Shown here: positions 32,292 through 40,708 of the stretch, one piece after another | How positions within the stretch are numbered: the stretch's first letter is position 1 | How the letters are laid out: each line of letters starts with the position of its first letter | Origin: Actinoplanes auranticolor | GTDB taxonomy: Bacteria > Actinomycetota > Actinomycetes > Mycobacteriales > Micromonosporaceae | DNA: 64,000 bases | Assembly: GCF_018332655.1 (NCBI RefSeq) | Contig: NZ_BOQL01000072.1 | Coordinates: 40,942-104,941, forward strand | Direction: 5' to 3' | Translations under genes and position numbers: made by a program | Notes under the pieces: generated by a model | What the model saw: the letters and a program-made list of their open reading frames with translations, nothing else | Database searches by the model: none | Told to the model about the DNA's origin: nothing

Positions 32292-33176
32292 TCAGCCCGC
32301 GGTCCGGAACGGGGCCAGAGTCGCCCGGATGTGGTCGGCCGCGCCCCAGTCGTCGTCGAACTGGGCCAGCACGGCGAGGTGCTGTCGCAGCTGGACGATC
32401 GGCATCCGGGCCGGCCAGCCGGCGCCGAGTGAGGTCAGCTCGGCGTAGCGCGCGAAGAACCGCTGCGCCTCCGGCGGCGGCACGGTGGACCACACGTGGG
32501 CGAGGTCGACCTCGGCCCACATGTAGGACACCGCCGGGTCGATCAGCGCCGGCCGGCCGTCCGGGGTGGCCAGCAGGTTCTGGGTCCACAGGTCGCCGTG
32601 GGTCAGGCAGGGCGGCCGGTCCGGCAGCAGCTCGGGCAGGCGGTGACACAGCCGTTCCAGGGCCGCCCGGTCGCCCGCGTCGAGTGCCGCCTCGACGCGG
32701 GGTTCGCCGAGCCACCGCAGCAGCCGATGCTCGGCGAAGAAGGCGAAACCGTCGGCGCTCCAGGTGTTGCTCTGCCGGCGACGGCCCAGCCAGTTGTCGC
32801 GGTGCCACCCGAAACGCTGGTGGACGGTGCTCAGATGCAGGCGGGCCAGCGTGTGCGCGAACTGCTCCCAGAAGTCCGCGCTGGACGGACGCGGTCGCAG
32901 CACCGACAACACGAGCAGTTCCCGATCCGCCCGGATCACGTCGGGTGTCGCCACGCCGCCGAGCTCCCGCAGAGCCGTCAGCCCCTCGGCCTCCGCAGTG
33001 AAGACGTCGTCGTCCGGTGGATCGGCGAAGGCCTTGACGAACACCGGCGGCGCGTCCCGGCGGGTTGCTATGCCCGCGAGCGCCGCCAGCCCACCGCTCA
33101 CCGGCTCGACCGTGACCACATCGCGAAGCCCGGCCCGATGCAGGCAGTCGAGGAGGAACGTCGCCGAGTGCGTCAC
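32292..33176 (-). CDS. Fructosamine kinase/aminoglycoside phosphotransferase-like kinase
   Basis: A 294-residue small-molecule kinase. FGWHRDNWLG and the Brenner-type catalytic block LTHGDLWTQNLL, followed by LIDPAVSYMWAEVDLA, are the hallmarks of the fructosamine-3-kinase family, which phosphorylates ketosamines for deglycation. The chosen start is GTG 33176 (VTHSATFLL), with AGAGGAG 6 nt upstream; an upstream ATG at 33212 lacks this. It is divergent from the aldo/keto reductase gene with only about 90 bp between. Confidence 0.85.
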   Translation of the reverse strand: MTHSATFLLDCLHRAGLRDVVTVEPVSGGLAALAGIATRRDAPPVFVKAFADPPDDDVFTAEAEGLTALRELGGVATPDVIRADRELLVLSVLRPRPSSADFWEQFAHTLARLHLSTVHQRFGWHRDNWLGRRRQSNTWSADGFAFFAEHRLLRWLGEPRVEAALDAGDRAALERLCHRLPELLPDRPPCLTHGDLWTQNLLATPDGRPALIDPAVSYMWAEVDLAHVWSTVPPPEAQRFFARYAELTSLGAGWPARMPIVQLRQHLAVLAQFDDDWGAADHIRATLAPFRTAG

Positions 33177-33268
33177 GAGAGCTCCTCTGCCGAGGTTGAC
33201 TGTCCCTGTCACTCCCAGGATCGCGGGAGGTCTCCCTGCGGTGCGGACCGGGCCGCACGCTTGAGGCT

Positions 33269-34144
33269 ATGACAGTGAACACGCTCGGTGGAGTATTCGA
33301 GATCAAGAACGGCCCGGCCCTGGTACGGATGGGCTACGGCGCCATGCAGCTCGCCGGACCGCGCGTCTGGGGCCCGCCCCGGGACCGCGCCGCGGCGGTG
33401 GCGGTGCTCCGGTCGGCGGTCGAGGCGGGCGTCAACCACATCGACACCGCGGACTTCTACGGCCCGCACGTGACCAACGAGATCATCCGGGAGGCGCTGG
33501 CGCCGTACGGTGACGACCTGCACATCGTCACCAAGGTCGGCTCGGTGCGCGACGACGACGGCGGCTGGCCGCACGCCCGCTCGCCGCGGCAGCTGCGCGA
33601 GCAGGTCGAGTCGAACCTGCGCACCCTCGGCGTCGAGGCGCTGGATGTGGTCAACCTGCGCGTGGGCGGCGGCGCGGACGGGCATTCCCCGGTGCCGGGC
33701 TCGATCGCGGAGCCGTTCGGGGCGCTGGCCGAGCTGCGCGAGCAGGGCAAGATCCGGCATCTCGGGGTGTCGGTCGCCGACGCCGCGCAGATCCGCGAGG
33801 CCCGGTCGATCGCGCCGATCGTGACCGTGCAGAACTGGTACAACATCGCGCACCGCGGCGACGAGGCGATCATCGCCGACCTGCACGCCCAGGGCATCTC
33901 CTACGTGCCGTTCTGGCCGCTGGGCGGGTTCAATCCGCTGCAGTCGGGGGTGCTGGACGCGGTGGCGGCGCGGCTGGGGCAGCCGGCGAAGGCGGTCGCC
34001 CTGGCCTGGCTGCTGCACCGGTCGCCCAACATCCTGCTGATCCCGGGTACGTCGTCGGTGGCGCACCTGCACGAGAACCTCGCCGCCGCGACCCTCGACC
34101 TGGACGCCGGGAGCATCGCCGAGCTCGACGCCGTCGCCGCGTGA
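33269..34144 (+). CDS. Aldo/keto reductase
   Basis: A 291-residue NADPH-dependent TIM-barrel oxidoreductase. GVNHIDTADFYG gives the catalytic Asp and Tyr and IVTKVG the Lys. The fourth residue, usually His in LxHR, is replaced in DVVNLRVGG, a known variant of the YdbC-like subgroup. The C-terminal cofactor segment LLIPGTSSVAHLHENLAA is present. The physiological substrate is unknown. The XRE regulator follows 52 bp downstream on the same strand; such pairs are frequent in actinomycetes. Confidence 0.9.
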   Translation: MTVNTLGGVFEIKNGPALVRMGYGAMQLAGPRVWGPPRDRAAAVAVLRSAVEAGVNHIDTADFYGPHVTNEIIREALAPYGDDLHIVTKVGSVRDDDGGWPHARSPRQLREQVESNLRTLGVEALDVVNLRVGGGADGHSPVPGSIAEPFGALAELREQGKIRHLGVSVADAAQIREARSIAPIVTVQNWYNIAHRGDEAIIADLHAQGISYVPFWPLGGFNPLQSGVLDAVAARLGQPAKAVALAWLLHRSPNILLIPGTSSVAHLHENLAAATLDLDAGSIAELDAVAA

Positions 34145-34196
34145 GTGGGGGTCGCAGGACCAGGCACCGGCGCGCGCCGCGGCCTACCGTGAAGCC

Positions 34197-35051
34197 ATGA
34201 GCGTCGAGTCGAACCCGCTGGGCGACTACCTGCGTGCCCGCCGCGAGCTCGTGACCCCCGAGCAGGCCGGGATCCCCGTGCTGGGCCTGCGGCGGGTGCC
34301 CGGGCTGCGCCGGGAGGAGGTCGCGATGCTCGCCGGGATCAGCGCCGACTACTACCTGCGCCTGGAGCAGGGCCGCGACCGCAACCCGTCCGTGCAGGTG
34401 CTGGAAGCGCTGGCCCGGGTGCTGCACCTGGACGACGACGCGACGGCGTACCTGCTCGGTCTGGGGGCGGAGAAGCCCCGCCGCTCGCGGCGCCGCCCCA
34501 GGCGCGAGAACGTCCCGGCCGGCGTCGCGAAGCTCGTCGCCACGCTGTCGCTGCCCGCGTTCGTGGAGGGCCGGTACTTCGACGTCCTGGCGGCCAACGC
34601 GCTGGCGACCGCACTGTCGCCGCGCCTGGTGGTGGGCGGCAACCGGCTGCGCGACGTCTTCCTGGAGCCGGCCGAGCGCGAGCTCTACCCGGACTGGGAC
34701 GCGGACACCGAACGCCTGGTCGCGGGTTTCCGGGAATCCGTCGGCACCGACACCGACGACCCCCGCTTCATCGAGCTGGTCGGCGAGGTGTCGCTGGCCA
34801 GCCCGCGTTTCCGGCAGCTGTGGGGACGCCACGACGTACGGGTCCGCGAAGGCGCCCCGATGCACCTCGACCACCCGCAGGTGGGTGAGCTGCGCCTGAA
34901 CCGCGAGAAGCTCGGCATCAGCGGCACCGCCGGTCAGATGCTCGTCATCTACCACCCGGACGCGGGCACCGACGCCGCCGACAAGCTGGCCCTGCTGGCC
35001 TCGGCGGCGTTGACGCCCGCCGACCTGCCCCGCGCTGCGCGCCCGCGCTGA
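34197..35051 (+). CDS. XRE-HTH regulator with MmyB-like ligand domain
   Basis: A 284-residue protein. The N-terminal helix-turn-helix (REEVAMLAGISADYYLRLEQGRD split at about 40-60) is followed by a PAS-like MmyB domain (about 105-265; FDVLAANALATALSP, FRQLWGRHDVRV, VGELRLNREKL). Proteins of this type often control a neighbouring short-chain dehydrogenase or aldo/keto reductase, and the aldo/keto reductase gene lies just upstream. No operator found. Confidence 0.9.
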   Translation: MSVESNPLGDYLRARRELVTPEQAGIPVLGLRRVPGLRREEVAMLAGISADYYLRLEQGRDRNPSVQVLEALARVLHLDDDATAYLLGLGAEKPRRSRRRPRRENVPAGVAKLVATLSLPAFVEGRYFDVLAANALATALSPRLVVGGNRLRDVFLEPAERELYPDWDADTERLVAGFRESVGTDTDDPRFIELVGEVSLASPRFRQLWGRHDVRVREGAPMHLDHPQVGELRLNREKLGISGTAGQMLVIYHPDAGTDAADKLALLASAALTPADLPRAARPR

Positions 35052-35191
35052 GCCTGCCCGCCTCACCGGACCAGGACGAGTTTGCCGTCGACCTCCCTCG
35101 GATTTCCCTCGGCCGAACCTACCCGGAGCTGAGGCAGGGGTGAGGCCCGGCGCGGCGAGCGGCTGAAGGCTCTCGATGTATCGTCCTGCCC

Positions 35192-36811
35192 GTGACTGAT
35201 CCACTCCTGCCCGGGGATCCGGCCGAGCTGGGCGGCTACCGGCTGCTCGGGCGGCTCGGCCAGGGTGGCATGGGTGCCGTCTACCTCGGGCGGGACGCCG
35301 GCGGCCGGCTGGTCGCCGTCAAGATGATCCGGCCCGAGTACGCCGACGACACCGAGTTCCGCGGCCGGTTCCGCAGCGAGGTCAACCGGGCCCGGCAGGT
35401 GCCGCCGTTCTGCACGGCCGAGGTGCTCGACGCCGACCCCGACCATCCCACCCCGTACCTGGTGGTCGAGTACGTGGACGGGCCGAGCCTGGCGCAGGTG
35501 ATCGCCGAGCACGGCCCGCTCACCGGCGGCAGCCTGCACAGCGTCGCGGTCGGGGTGGCCACCGCACTCGCCGCGATCCACGGTGCCGGGGTGATCCACC
35601 GCGACCTCAAGCCGGCCAACGTGCTGTTCGCGCTGGGCACCCCCAAGGTCATCGACTTCGGTATCGCGCGCGCCTTCGAGGCGACGAGCCAGCACACGCG
35701 TACCGATCAGATGGTCGGCACCGTCGCCTACATGGCGCCGGAACGCTTCGACACCGATCATCGGGGCGTCGTCGGCCCGGCCGCGGACGTGTTCGCCTGG
35801 GGCGCCGTCGTCGCGTACGCCGGCACCGGCCGTACCCCCTTCCGGGCGGATTCGGCCGCGGCGACCGCGGCCCGGATCCTGACCCAGCCGCCGGAGCTGT
35901 CCGGGCTGCCGGAGCCGCTGCGCCGGGTGGTGGCCCGCACGCTGGCCAAGGACCCGGTGGAACGGCCCACCGCGCACGAGCTGCTCGACCTGTTGCTGGA
36001 CCTGGGCACCGACGAGCGGACCGAGCTGATCCGCCCGGAGCTGCTGGAGGTGGCCACGGCCGCGCAGCGCACCCATCGGATCCTGCGGGGTGGTCCGCGG
36101 CCGGGCCGGACCCGGCGGCTGGTGCTGGCCGGTGCGGCCGTGCTGGTGCTGGCCGTGGCGGGTCTGGTGACCGCCCAGGTGCTGCCCCGGCTGGGTCTGG
36201 CCACCACCGTGCAGACCGGCGCGACGGACGGCGCAGGTCCGGTGCCGGCGCCGTCCTGGCAGCGGGCCGCGGGCGGGCCGGCGATCGTCGACCGCCTGGA
36301 CCGGCCCGGCCAGTGGCGGGACACGCGCACCGACGCCGACGGGCGGTGCGTCTTCTCCGAGGGCCGGCTCGAGGCGCGCACCGGGATGTCGCCGGTGTAC
36401 CGCTGCGAAGGGCCACCGGAGTCCTTCACCGGGGACCAGGCGGTCACCGTCGACGCGGCGATCCTCACCCCGGGGGCATGCGCGGTGATCTGGTTCCGCG
36501 CCGCCGGGGCGCGGGCCTACCTGGTGTCGGTCTGCGAGACCGAGGTCCGGCTGGGCGTGGACACCGAGGACGGCGTCACCGGCGAGGTGAAAGCCCCGCT
36601 GACCGGTACGGAGCTGGGCGGCGCCCGCCCGGTGGAGGTTGTCGTGCAGGACGAGCAGGCAACCGTCTCGGTGGCGGGTGCGGCGCTGCTCACCACCCGG
36701 CTCGACCAGGAGTCCCTCGCCGCCGGCCGGGTCACGTTCGGCGTCATCGACGACGTCATCAGCGGCGACGCCCGGGCCGCGTTCGCCCATGCGGAGGTCG
36801 TGAAACTGTGA
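35192..36811 (+). CDS. Transmembrane Ser/Thr protein kinase
   Basis: A 539-residue PknB-type kinase. Kinase domain about 14-270: GQGGMGAVYLG loop, Lys44, HRDLKPAN (Asp about 137), DFGIA, APE. A single membrane helix lies at about 310-330. The outer about 180 residues contain no PASTA repeats; instead they look like a beta-sandwich with paired Cys (GRCVFSEGRL, YRCEGPPESFTG, LVSVCETEVRL), possibly a concanavalin-like binding fold. The stop overlaps a lipoprotein gene by 4 bp, suggesting a receptor/lipoprotein unit at the outer membrane face. GTG start. Confidence 0.92.
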   Translation: MTDPLLPGDPAELGGYRLLGRLGQGGMGAVYLGRDAGGRLVAVKMIRPEYADDTEFRGRFRSEVNRARQVPPFCTAEVLDADPDHPTPYLVVEYVDGPSLAQVIAEHGPLTGGSLHSVAVGVATALAAIHGAGVIHRDLKPANVLFALGTPKVIDFGIARAFEATSQHTRTDQMVGTVAYMAPERFDTDHRGVVGPAADVFAWGAVVAYAGTGRTPFRADSAAATAARILTQPPELSGLPEPLRRVVARTLAKDPVERPTAHELLDLLLDLGTDERTELIRPELLEVATAAQRTHRILRGGPRPGRTRRLVLAGAAVLVLAVAGLVTAQVLPRLGLATTVQTGATDGAGPVPAPSWQRAAGGPAIVDRLDRPGQWRDTRTDADGRCVFSEGRLEARTGMSPVYRCEGPPESFTGDQAVTVDAAILTPGACAVIWFRAAGARAYLVSVCETEVRLGVDTEDGVTGEVKAPLTGTELGGARPVEVVVQDEQATVSVAGAALLTTRLDQESLAAGRVTFGVIDDVISGDARAAFAHAEVVKL

Positions 36812-37353
36812 AGTGGAAACTGCTGGCCGTGGTGCTGGTGCTGGTGGCCGGCGGGTGCGGCACCAGTACGCCGGAAGCCCCCGCCCCGTCCGTGCCGGTG
36901 CCCGTGTCGTCGGCGCCGCCGGCGAGCAGGAAGCCGGTGCCGCAGCCCCGGTTCGCGGACCTCACTCAGGGCAGCACCACCTCGGTGGTGAAGCTGCACG
37001 GGTACGACCCGCGGAACGCCTCCACCGTCGTCGAGCCGATCATCTTCATGACCGGCGACGCGTACTGCCGCGCCTTCAAGATCAAGCGCTCGGACGGGCG
37101 GTGCGTCAATCACGCGTATGTGACGGAGGAGAGCCACACCAAGGTCACCGTCCCGATCGCGGCGAAGGTGAAGTACTACACGTGGGAGGACTCCAACGGT
37201 GACGTGTGCATCGACGCTCCCGAGAAGGGCGGCACCTGTCCGATGACGCAGCGGGAGTTCGCCGGCTGGTTCAAGCTCAACAAGCAGGCCATGGTCGCTG
37301 TGGCCACCGAGAACGGTGAGTTGACCCGGATGGCCATCGTCTACACCCCCTGA
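36808..37353 (+). CDS. Lipoprotein of unknown function, coupled to Ser/Thr kinase
   Basis: A 181-residue protein with a lipobox (VAGGC, Cys about 18), a Pro/Ser linker and a globular part with four Cys (AYCRAFKI, GRCVNHAY, DVCIDAP, GTCPMTQ), likely two disulfides. The GTG start overlaps the kinase stop. I do not recognise the domain. Context suggests a partner or ligand-presenting protein for the kinase ectodomain. Confidence 0.8.
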   Translation: MKWKLLAVVLVLVAGGCGTSTPEAPAPSVPVPVSSAPPASRKPVPQPRFADLTQGSTTSVVKLHGYDPRNASTVVEPIIFMTGDAYCRAFKIKRSDGRCVNHAYVTEESHTKVTVPIAAKVKYYTWEDSNGDVCIDAPEKGGTCPMTQREFAGWFKLNKQAMVAVATENGELTRMAIVYTP

Positions 37354-37360
37354 GGCCCGG

Positions 37361-38065
37361 TCAGCCCGAATTCGGTCCGAGCTTGAGGTGGCTGGTGATC
37401 TGGTAGCGGTCGCCGCGGTAGATCGAGCGCGTGAACTCGATGACCCGGCCCGTCCCGTCGCGGGTGGTGCGTTCGAAGAGCAGAGCCGGTGAGTACAGCG
37501 GCACCCCCAGCAGCCGGGCCTCGCCCGCGTCGGTGACCGTCGGCGCGATCGTCTGGACCGCGTCCGTCGGATCGACCCCGTAGCGCTCGCGGAGCAGGCG
37601 GTACAGCGAGCCGGCGACGAAGTCCCCGGCGGTGATGCCCGGGACCAGCGCCGCGGGCAGCCGGATCTCCTCCAGGGCCATCGGCTCGCCGTCCACGATC
37701 CGCCGGCGCTTGACATAGCGCAGGTCGTCGCCGGGGGAGACGTGCAGCCGCTGGCCGAGCCGCGCGCCCGCCGACTCGGTGCGGCATTCCAGGATCTCGC
37801 TGAGCCAGTCGCCGTCGGCCGGTGGCACGGGCAGGCCGGATGCCGCGGGGATCTCCTGCGAGATCTTCTGGGGACTGGTGAACGTGCCCCGCCCGTGCTG
37901 GCGGACGAGCAGGCCGTCGCGGGCCAGGTCGTCGATGGCCGCCCGTACGGTCGGCCGCGAGACACCGAGGTGCTCGCAGAGGGAGCGTTCCGAGGGCATC
38001 GGGTCGCCGGGGGCGCGGGTGTCGATCAGTTGGCGCAGTTTGTCCCGTACCTCAGCACGCCGCAC
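37361..38065 (-). CDS. GntR/HutC family regulator
   Basis: A 234-residue repressor: N-terminal winged helix (PSERSLCEHLGVSRPTVRAAIDDLARDGLLVRQHGRGTF across about 23-62) and a C-terminal UTRA ligand domain (about 88-228; RRRIVDGEPMALEEIRLP, RSIYRGDRYQITSHL). UTRA regulators sense sugar phosphates, amino sugars or histidine-pathway compounds. It is divergent from the GH16 glucanase gene. Two palindromes lie in the shared 281-bp region, so it probably controls that enzyme and itself. Confidence 0.88.
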   Translation of the reverse strand: MRRAEVRDKLRQLIDTRAPGDPMPSERSLCEHLGVSRPTVRAAIDDLARDGLLVRQHGRGTFTSPQKISQEIPAASGLPVPPADGDWLSEILECRTESAGARLGQRLHVSPGDDLRYVKRRRIVDGEPMALEEIRLPAALVPGITAGDFVAGSLYRLLRERYGVDPTDAVQTIAPTVTDAGEARLLGVPLYSPALLFERTTRDGTGRVIEFTRSIYRGDRYQITSHLKLGPNSG

Positions 38066-38104
38066 CGCGTCCCCGATCGTCCCGGCGAGCGAGTCGCCCG
38101 AAGT

Positions 38105-38127
38105 TGTCCAGTGGTCTGCCCTGGACA
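38105..38127. promoter_or_regulatory. Inverted repeat upstream of gntR
   Basis: TGTCCAG (38105-38111) and CTGGACA (38121-38127) with a 9-nt spacer containing TGGTCT. It lies 40 bp upstream of the GntR start, suitable for autoregulation. Confidence 0.55.
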
Positions 38128-38247
38128 GTGTCGCGGTTCTCCGGCGGGTCTGTCGAGCCCTTCATGACGTGCAAAAAAGGAAACCTTACAAATAGGTATT
38201 GACGTGGACCTCTGGCATGGACGACGGTGTTCGGGCGGTCGGTTCCT

Positions 38248-38260
38248 TGACCACTGGTCA
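38248..38260. promoter_or_regulatory. GntR-type operator upstream of GH16
   Basis: TGACCACTGGTCA is a 5-bp inverted repeat around ACT. The GGTC/GACC halves resemble HutC-subfamily operators such as the DasR site. It lies 87 bp before the GH16 start codon. Confidence 0.55.
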
Positions 38261-38346
38261 GTTCGGCGGGAGTCGAACGCCGCGCACCATCCCGGCGGGC
38301 ACCCCCAGGCCCACCGGCGCCTCTCACCCGAAGGAGCCCACCCCCC

Positions 38347-39711
38347 ATGGGTCTGACGTCAACCCGCAAGGTCGCCATCGGTGCGACCATCGCCGCGACC
38401 GCCGCGGCCCTCACCGGCATCGGCATCGCCGCCGCGCCGAGCAGCAGTGCCGCCGCCGGCTGCGGCGTCCTCTTCGACGACTTCAACTACTCCTCGCGCA
38501 CCGACGCGGCGCTGGGCCAGCGCGGCTGGAGCATCCGGAGCAACGCCGGCGGCCCGGGCGTGGCCGGGGCCCGGTGGCTCGCCGACAACGTGTCCTTCCC
38601 GACCGTCGACGGGCAGAAGGTCGCCCAGCTCAAGGCGGTCACCGACGGCACCGCCGCCGGCACGTCGCACGCCGAGTTCTCGCAGAGCAACCGGCGGTTC
38701 TTCGAGGGCACGTACCTGGCCCGAATCAAGTTCTCCGACGCCCCGGCCAGCGGCACCGACGGCGACCACGTCAACCAGACGTTCTACACGATCTCCCCGC
38801 TGGCCGCGCCGATGGACCCGACCTACTCCGAGCTGGACTTCTCCGAGTACCTGCCGAACGGCGGCTGGGGCGAGGCGGGACCGATCAACTACCAGACCTC
38901 CTGGTACACCTACGTCGCCGACCCCTGGTACGCCGACAACCAGCACAGCCAGCAGCAGCGCAGCATCAACGGCTGGCACGACGTGATGGCGACCGTCTCC
39001 GGTGGACACATCAAGTACTACATCGACGGCGCGCTGGTCGGTGACCACTCCGGCAAGGTCTACCCCCGGCAGAACATGTCGATCGACTTCAACCAGTGGT
39101 TCATCGACCTGGCCGGGCACGCCGGGGGCACCAGCACCTGGCTCCAGTCCGTCGACTACGTGTATCACGCCAAGAAGCAGGTGCTGAGCCCGGCGCAGGC
39201 AAACGCGGTGATCAGCGGCTTCCGGTCCGCGGGCACCACGCACTCTGACAACGTCGTCAGCACCAACGACTGCGACCCCGGCGTGCCGCCGACGACCAAC
39301 CCGCCGACCACCACGCCGCCGGCCACCGGAGCCACGATGTTGCAGTCGACCTTCAGCGGCCGCTGCATCGACATCCCGGGCGGTGTGGCGACCACCGGTG
39401 CGCTCCTGCAGACCTGGGAGTGCAACGGCACCGACGCCCAGAAGTGGGCGTTCCAGTCCGACGGCACCGTGCGGGCGATGGGCAAGTGCATGGACCCGGC
39501 CGGTGGCGCGCTGGCCAACGGCACCCGCATCCAGCTGGCCGACTGCAACACCAACCCGGTGCAGCGGTTCACCCTGACCTCGGCCCGGACCCTGGTGAAC
39601 GTCTCCTCCGGCCGGTGTGTCGACATCAAGGACTGGGTCGGCAGCAACGGCGCCGCGCTCCAGCTCTGGGACTGCGCCGCCACCGCGAACCAGCTCTGGG
39701 GCAAGCTCTGA
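38347..39711 (+). CDS. Secreted GH16 glucanase-like enzyme with ricin-type CBM13
   Basis: A 454-residue exported glycosidase. Signal peptide about 1-37 (SSAAAG), GH16 domain about 38-280 starting LFDDFNYSS, with the catalytic triad motif ELDFSE (Glu162, Asp164, Glu167), which places nucleophile and acid/base. A Pro/Thr linker follows (PPTTNPPTTTPP), then a ricin B-type lectin domain (about 330-454) with Cys pairs and QxW-like repeats (LQTWECNGTDAQKW, LQLWDCAATANQLW). Members cut beta-1,3/1,4-glucans, agarose or galactans; the substrate is not decided here. AAGGAG stands 10 nt before the ATG. Control by the divergent GntR protein is likely. Confidence 0.88.
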   Translation: MGLTSTRKVAIGATIAATAAALTGIGIAAAPSSSAAAGCGVLFDDFNYSSRTDAALGQRGWSIRSNAGGPGVAGARWLADNVSFPTVDGQKVAQLKAVTDGTAAGTSHAEFSQSNRRFFEGTYLARIKFSDAPASGTDGDHVNQTFYTISPLAAPMDPTYSELDFSEYLPNGGWGEAGPINYQTSWYTYVADPWYADNQHSQQQRSINGWHDVMATVSGGHIKYYIDGALVGDHSGKVYPRQNMSIDFNQWFIDLAGHAGGTSTWLQSVDYVYHAKKQVLSPAQANAVISGFRSAGTTHSDNVVSTNDCDPGVPPTTNPPTTTPPATGATMLQSTFSGRCIDIPGGVATTGALLQTWECNGTDAQKWAFQSDGTVRAMGKCMDPAGGALANGTRIQLADCNTNPVQRFTLTSARTLVNVSSGRCVDIKDWVGSNGAALQLWDCAATANQLWGKL

Positions 39712-39732
39712 TCGGTCCGCGCCACCGGTGAC

Positions 39733-39759
39733 GGCCGGGCGTCCCTGCGACGCCCGGCC
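39733..39759. terminator. Hairpin terminator after GH16 gene
   Basis: Eleven-base perfect arms GGCCGGGCGTC and GACGCCCGGCC with loop CCTGC, 21 bp after the stop codon. Confidence 0.75.
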
Positions 39760-39799
39760 TTCGGCCGGTTCACCGGTGATCCGGTGACGTGAAGAATCG

Positions 39800-39830
39800 G
39801 TCCCCGTCATTTGCCGAGGATGACGGGGAC
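39800..39830. promoter_or_regulatory. Perfect 11-bp inverted repeat before the TIR remnant
   Basis: GTCCCCGTCAT (39800-39810) and ATGACGGGGAC (39820-39830) with a 9-nt loop, 4 bp before the ATG of a TIR-domain remnant. It would fold over the ribosome site of that gene, or serve as an operator. It could also be a second terminator for GH16. Confidence 0.5.
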
Positions 39831-39834
39831 AGTC

Positions 39835-40019
39835 ATGCCGTTCGACGGGTTCATCTCCTACCGCTATGCCCCCGCCGGACGGCTCGCCCCCCGCGGTCCA
39901 GCGTGGCCTGCACCGGCTGGCGAAGCCGTGGCACCGGCGCGGGGCACTGTGGATCTTCCGGGACCAGACCGGGCTGGCAGCGCTACATCCCCGAACTGCC
40001 CTACCAGGCCACCTGCTGA
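39835..40019 (+). pseudogene. Remnant of TIR-domain/WD40-type protein, internally deleted
   Basis: Three frames in order give MPFDGFISYRYAPAGRLAP (from 39835), then AVQRGLHRLAKPWHRRGALWIFRDQTGL (split; about 39898-39975), then WQRYIPELPYQATC and a stop at 40019. The first two match the start of actinobacterial TIR proteins (FISYxx..DGxLAPAVQRGLxRLAKPW..RALxVFRD). The last resembles the extreme C-terminus of the same long TIR/NACHT/WD40 proteins (W..YLPxxPYxxTC). The middle, normally thousands of bases, is gone. Such proteins are NLR-like and some act in phage defence; this copy cannot work. Confidence 0.65.
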
Positions 40020-40023
40020 CCGG

Positions 40024-40668
40024 TCAGCGACCCTGGTCCCCGGGCTCGAGCAGCTCGCGGACCAGGGCTTCGCCCCACCACCGCTCGACCTGACCGGGTG
40101 TCCAGCCGCGTTCCCCGGTGAGCGTGGTGAAGACATCGATGGTGCAGACAGCGGCGTAGATGTCCACGGCGGTCGGCACGTCCAGGCCGGACCGCAGCAC
40201 GCCCGCCGGCCAGGACGAGAACACCTGTTCCCGGGTCTGGTCGCCGCGCCGGCGGCCGTCGCGGTAGACGGTGGCCAGCTCGGGTTCGGTGCGACCGGCC
40301 TCGCGCACCAGGGCGATGACGTCGCCCGCGCGCTCGAACAGCCGCCGGTCGTAACCGGCCATCGCCGCGAGTTGCCGTCCGGGGCCCGCGTCCGGGGCTT
40401 CGAGCTCCGCCAGCATCTGCGCCGCGTCCGCGGTCAGGTCGGCCGCGTCGGCCAGGGCCTGGACCAGCCCGGTCTTGTTGCCGTACGTGGCGTACACGGT
40501 CGGCACGGACACCCCGGCCTCCCGCGCCACGTCCCGCACGGTGGTCTGCGCCCAGCCCCGGGAGACGAACAGCCCGCGGGCGGCCCTGGCGATCTCGGCG
40601 CGCGTCTGCAGAGCCTGCGTCGTACGGCGTAAGGAGTCGTAGCGCCGGCCACCCGTCTCCGCGGTCAT
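40024..40668 (-). CDS. TetR family transcriptional regulator
   Basis: A 214-residue repressor with an N-terminal helix-turn-helix (TVRDVAREAGVSVPTVYATYGNK) and a C-terminal domain of the TetR_C_33-like type (RSGLDVPTAVDIYAAVC, WTPGQVERWWGEALVREL). ATG 40668 is 40 bp from the start of a divergent pair of membrane protein genes whose promoter lies in that gap, so it probably represses them. Confidence 0.88.
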   Translation of the reverse strand: MTAETGGRRYDSLRRTTQALQTRAEIARAARGLFVSRGWAQTTVRDVAREAGVSVPTVYATYGNKTGLVQALADAADLTADAAQMLAELEAPDAGPGRQLAAMAGYDRRLFERAGDVIALVREAGRTEPELATVYRDGRRRGDQTREQVFSSWPAGVLRSGLDVPTAVDIYAAVCTIDVFTTLTGERGWTPGQVERWWGEALVRELLEPGDQGR

Positions 40669-40696
40669 GACTTGCCCTCTCGTGGTTTACGCCTCT

Positions 40697-40702
40697 TATA
40701 AT
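40697..40702 (+). promoter_or_regulatory. Consensus -10 box of a leaderless promoter
   Basis: A perfect TATAAT, rare in this GC-rich DNA, ends 6 nt before the ATG at 40709, so transcription should start at or next to the start codon. A weak TTGCCC lies 19 bp upstream. Confidence 0.7.
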
Positions 40703-40708
40703 GAATAT

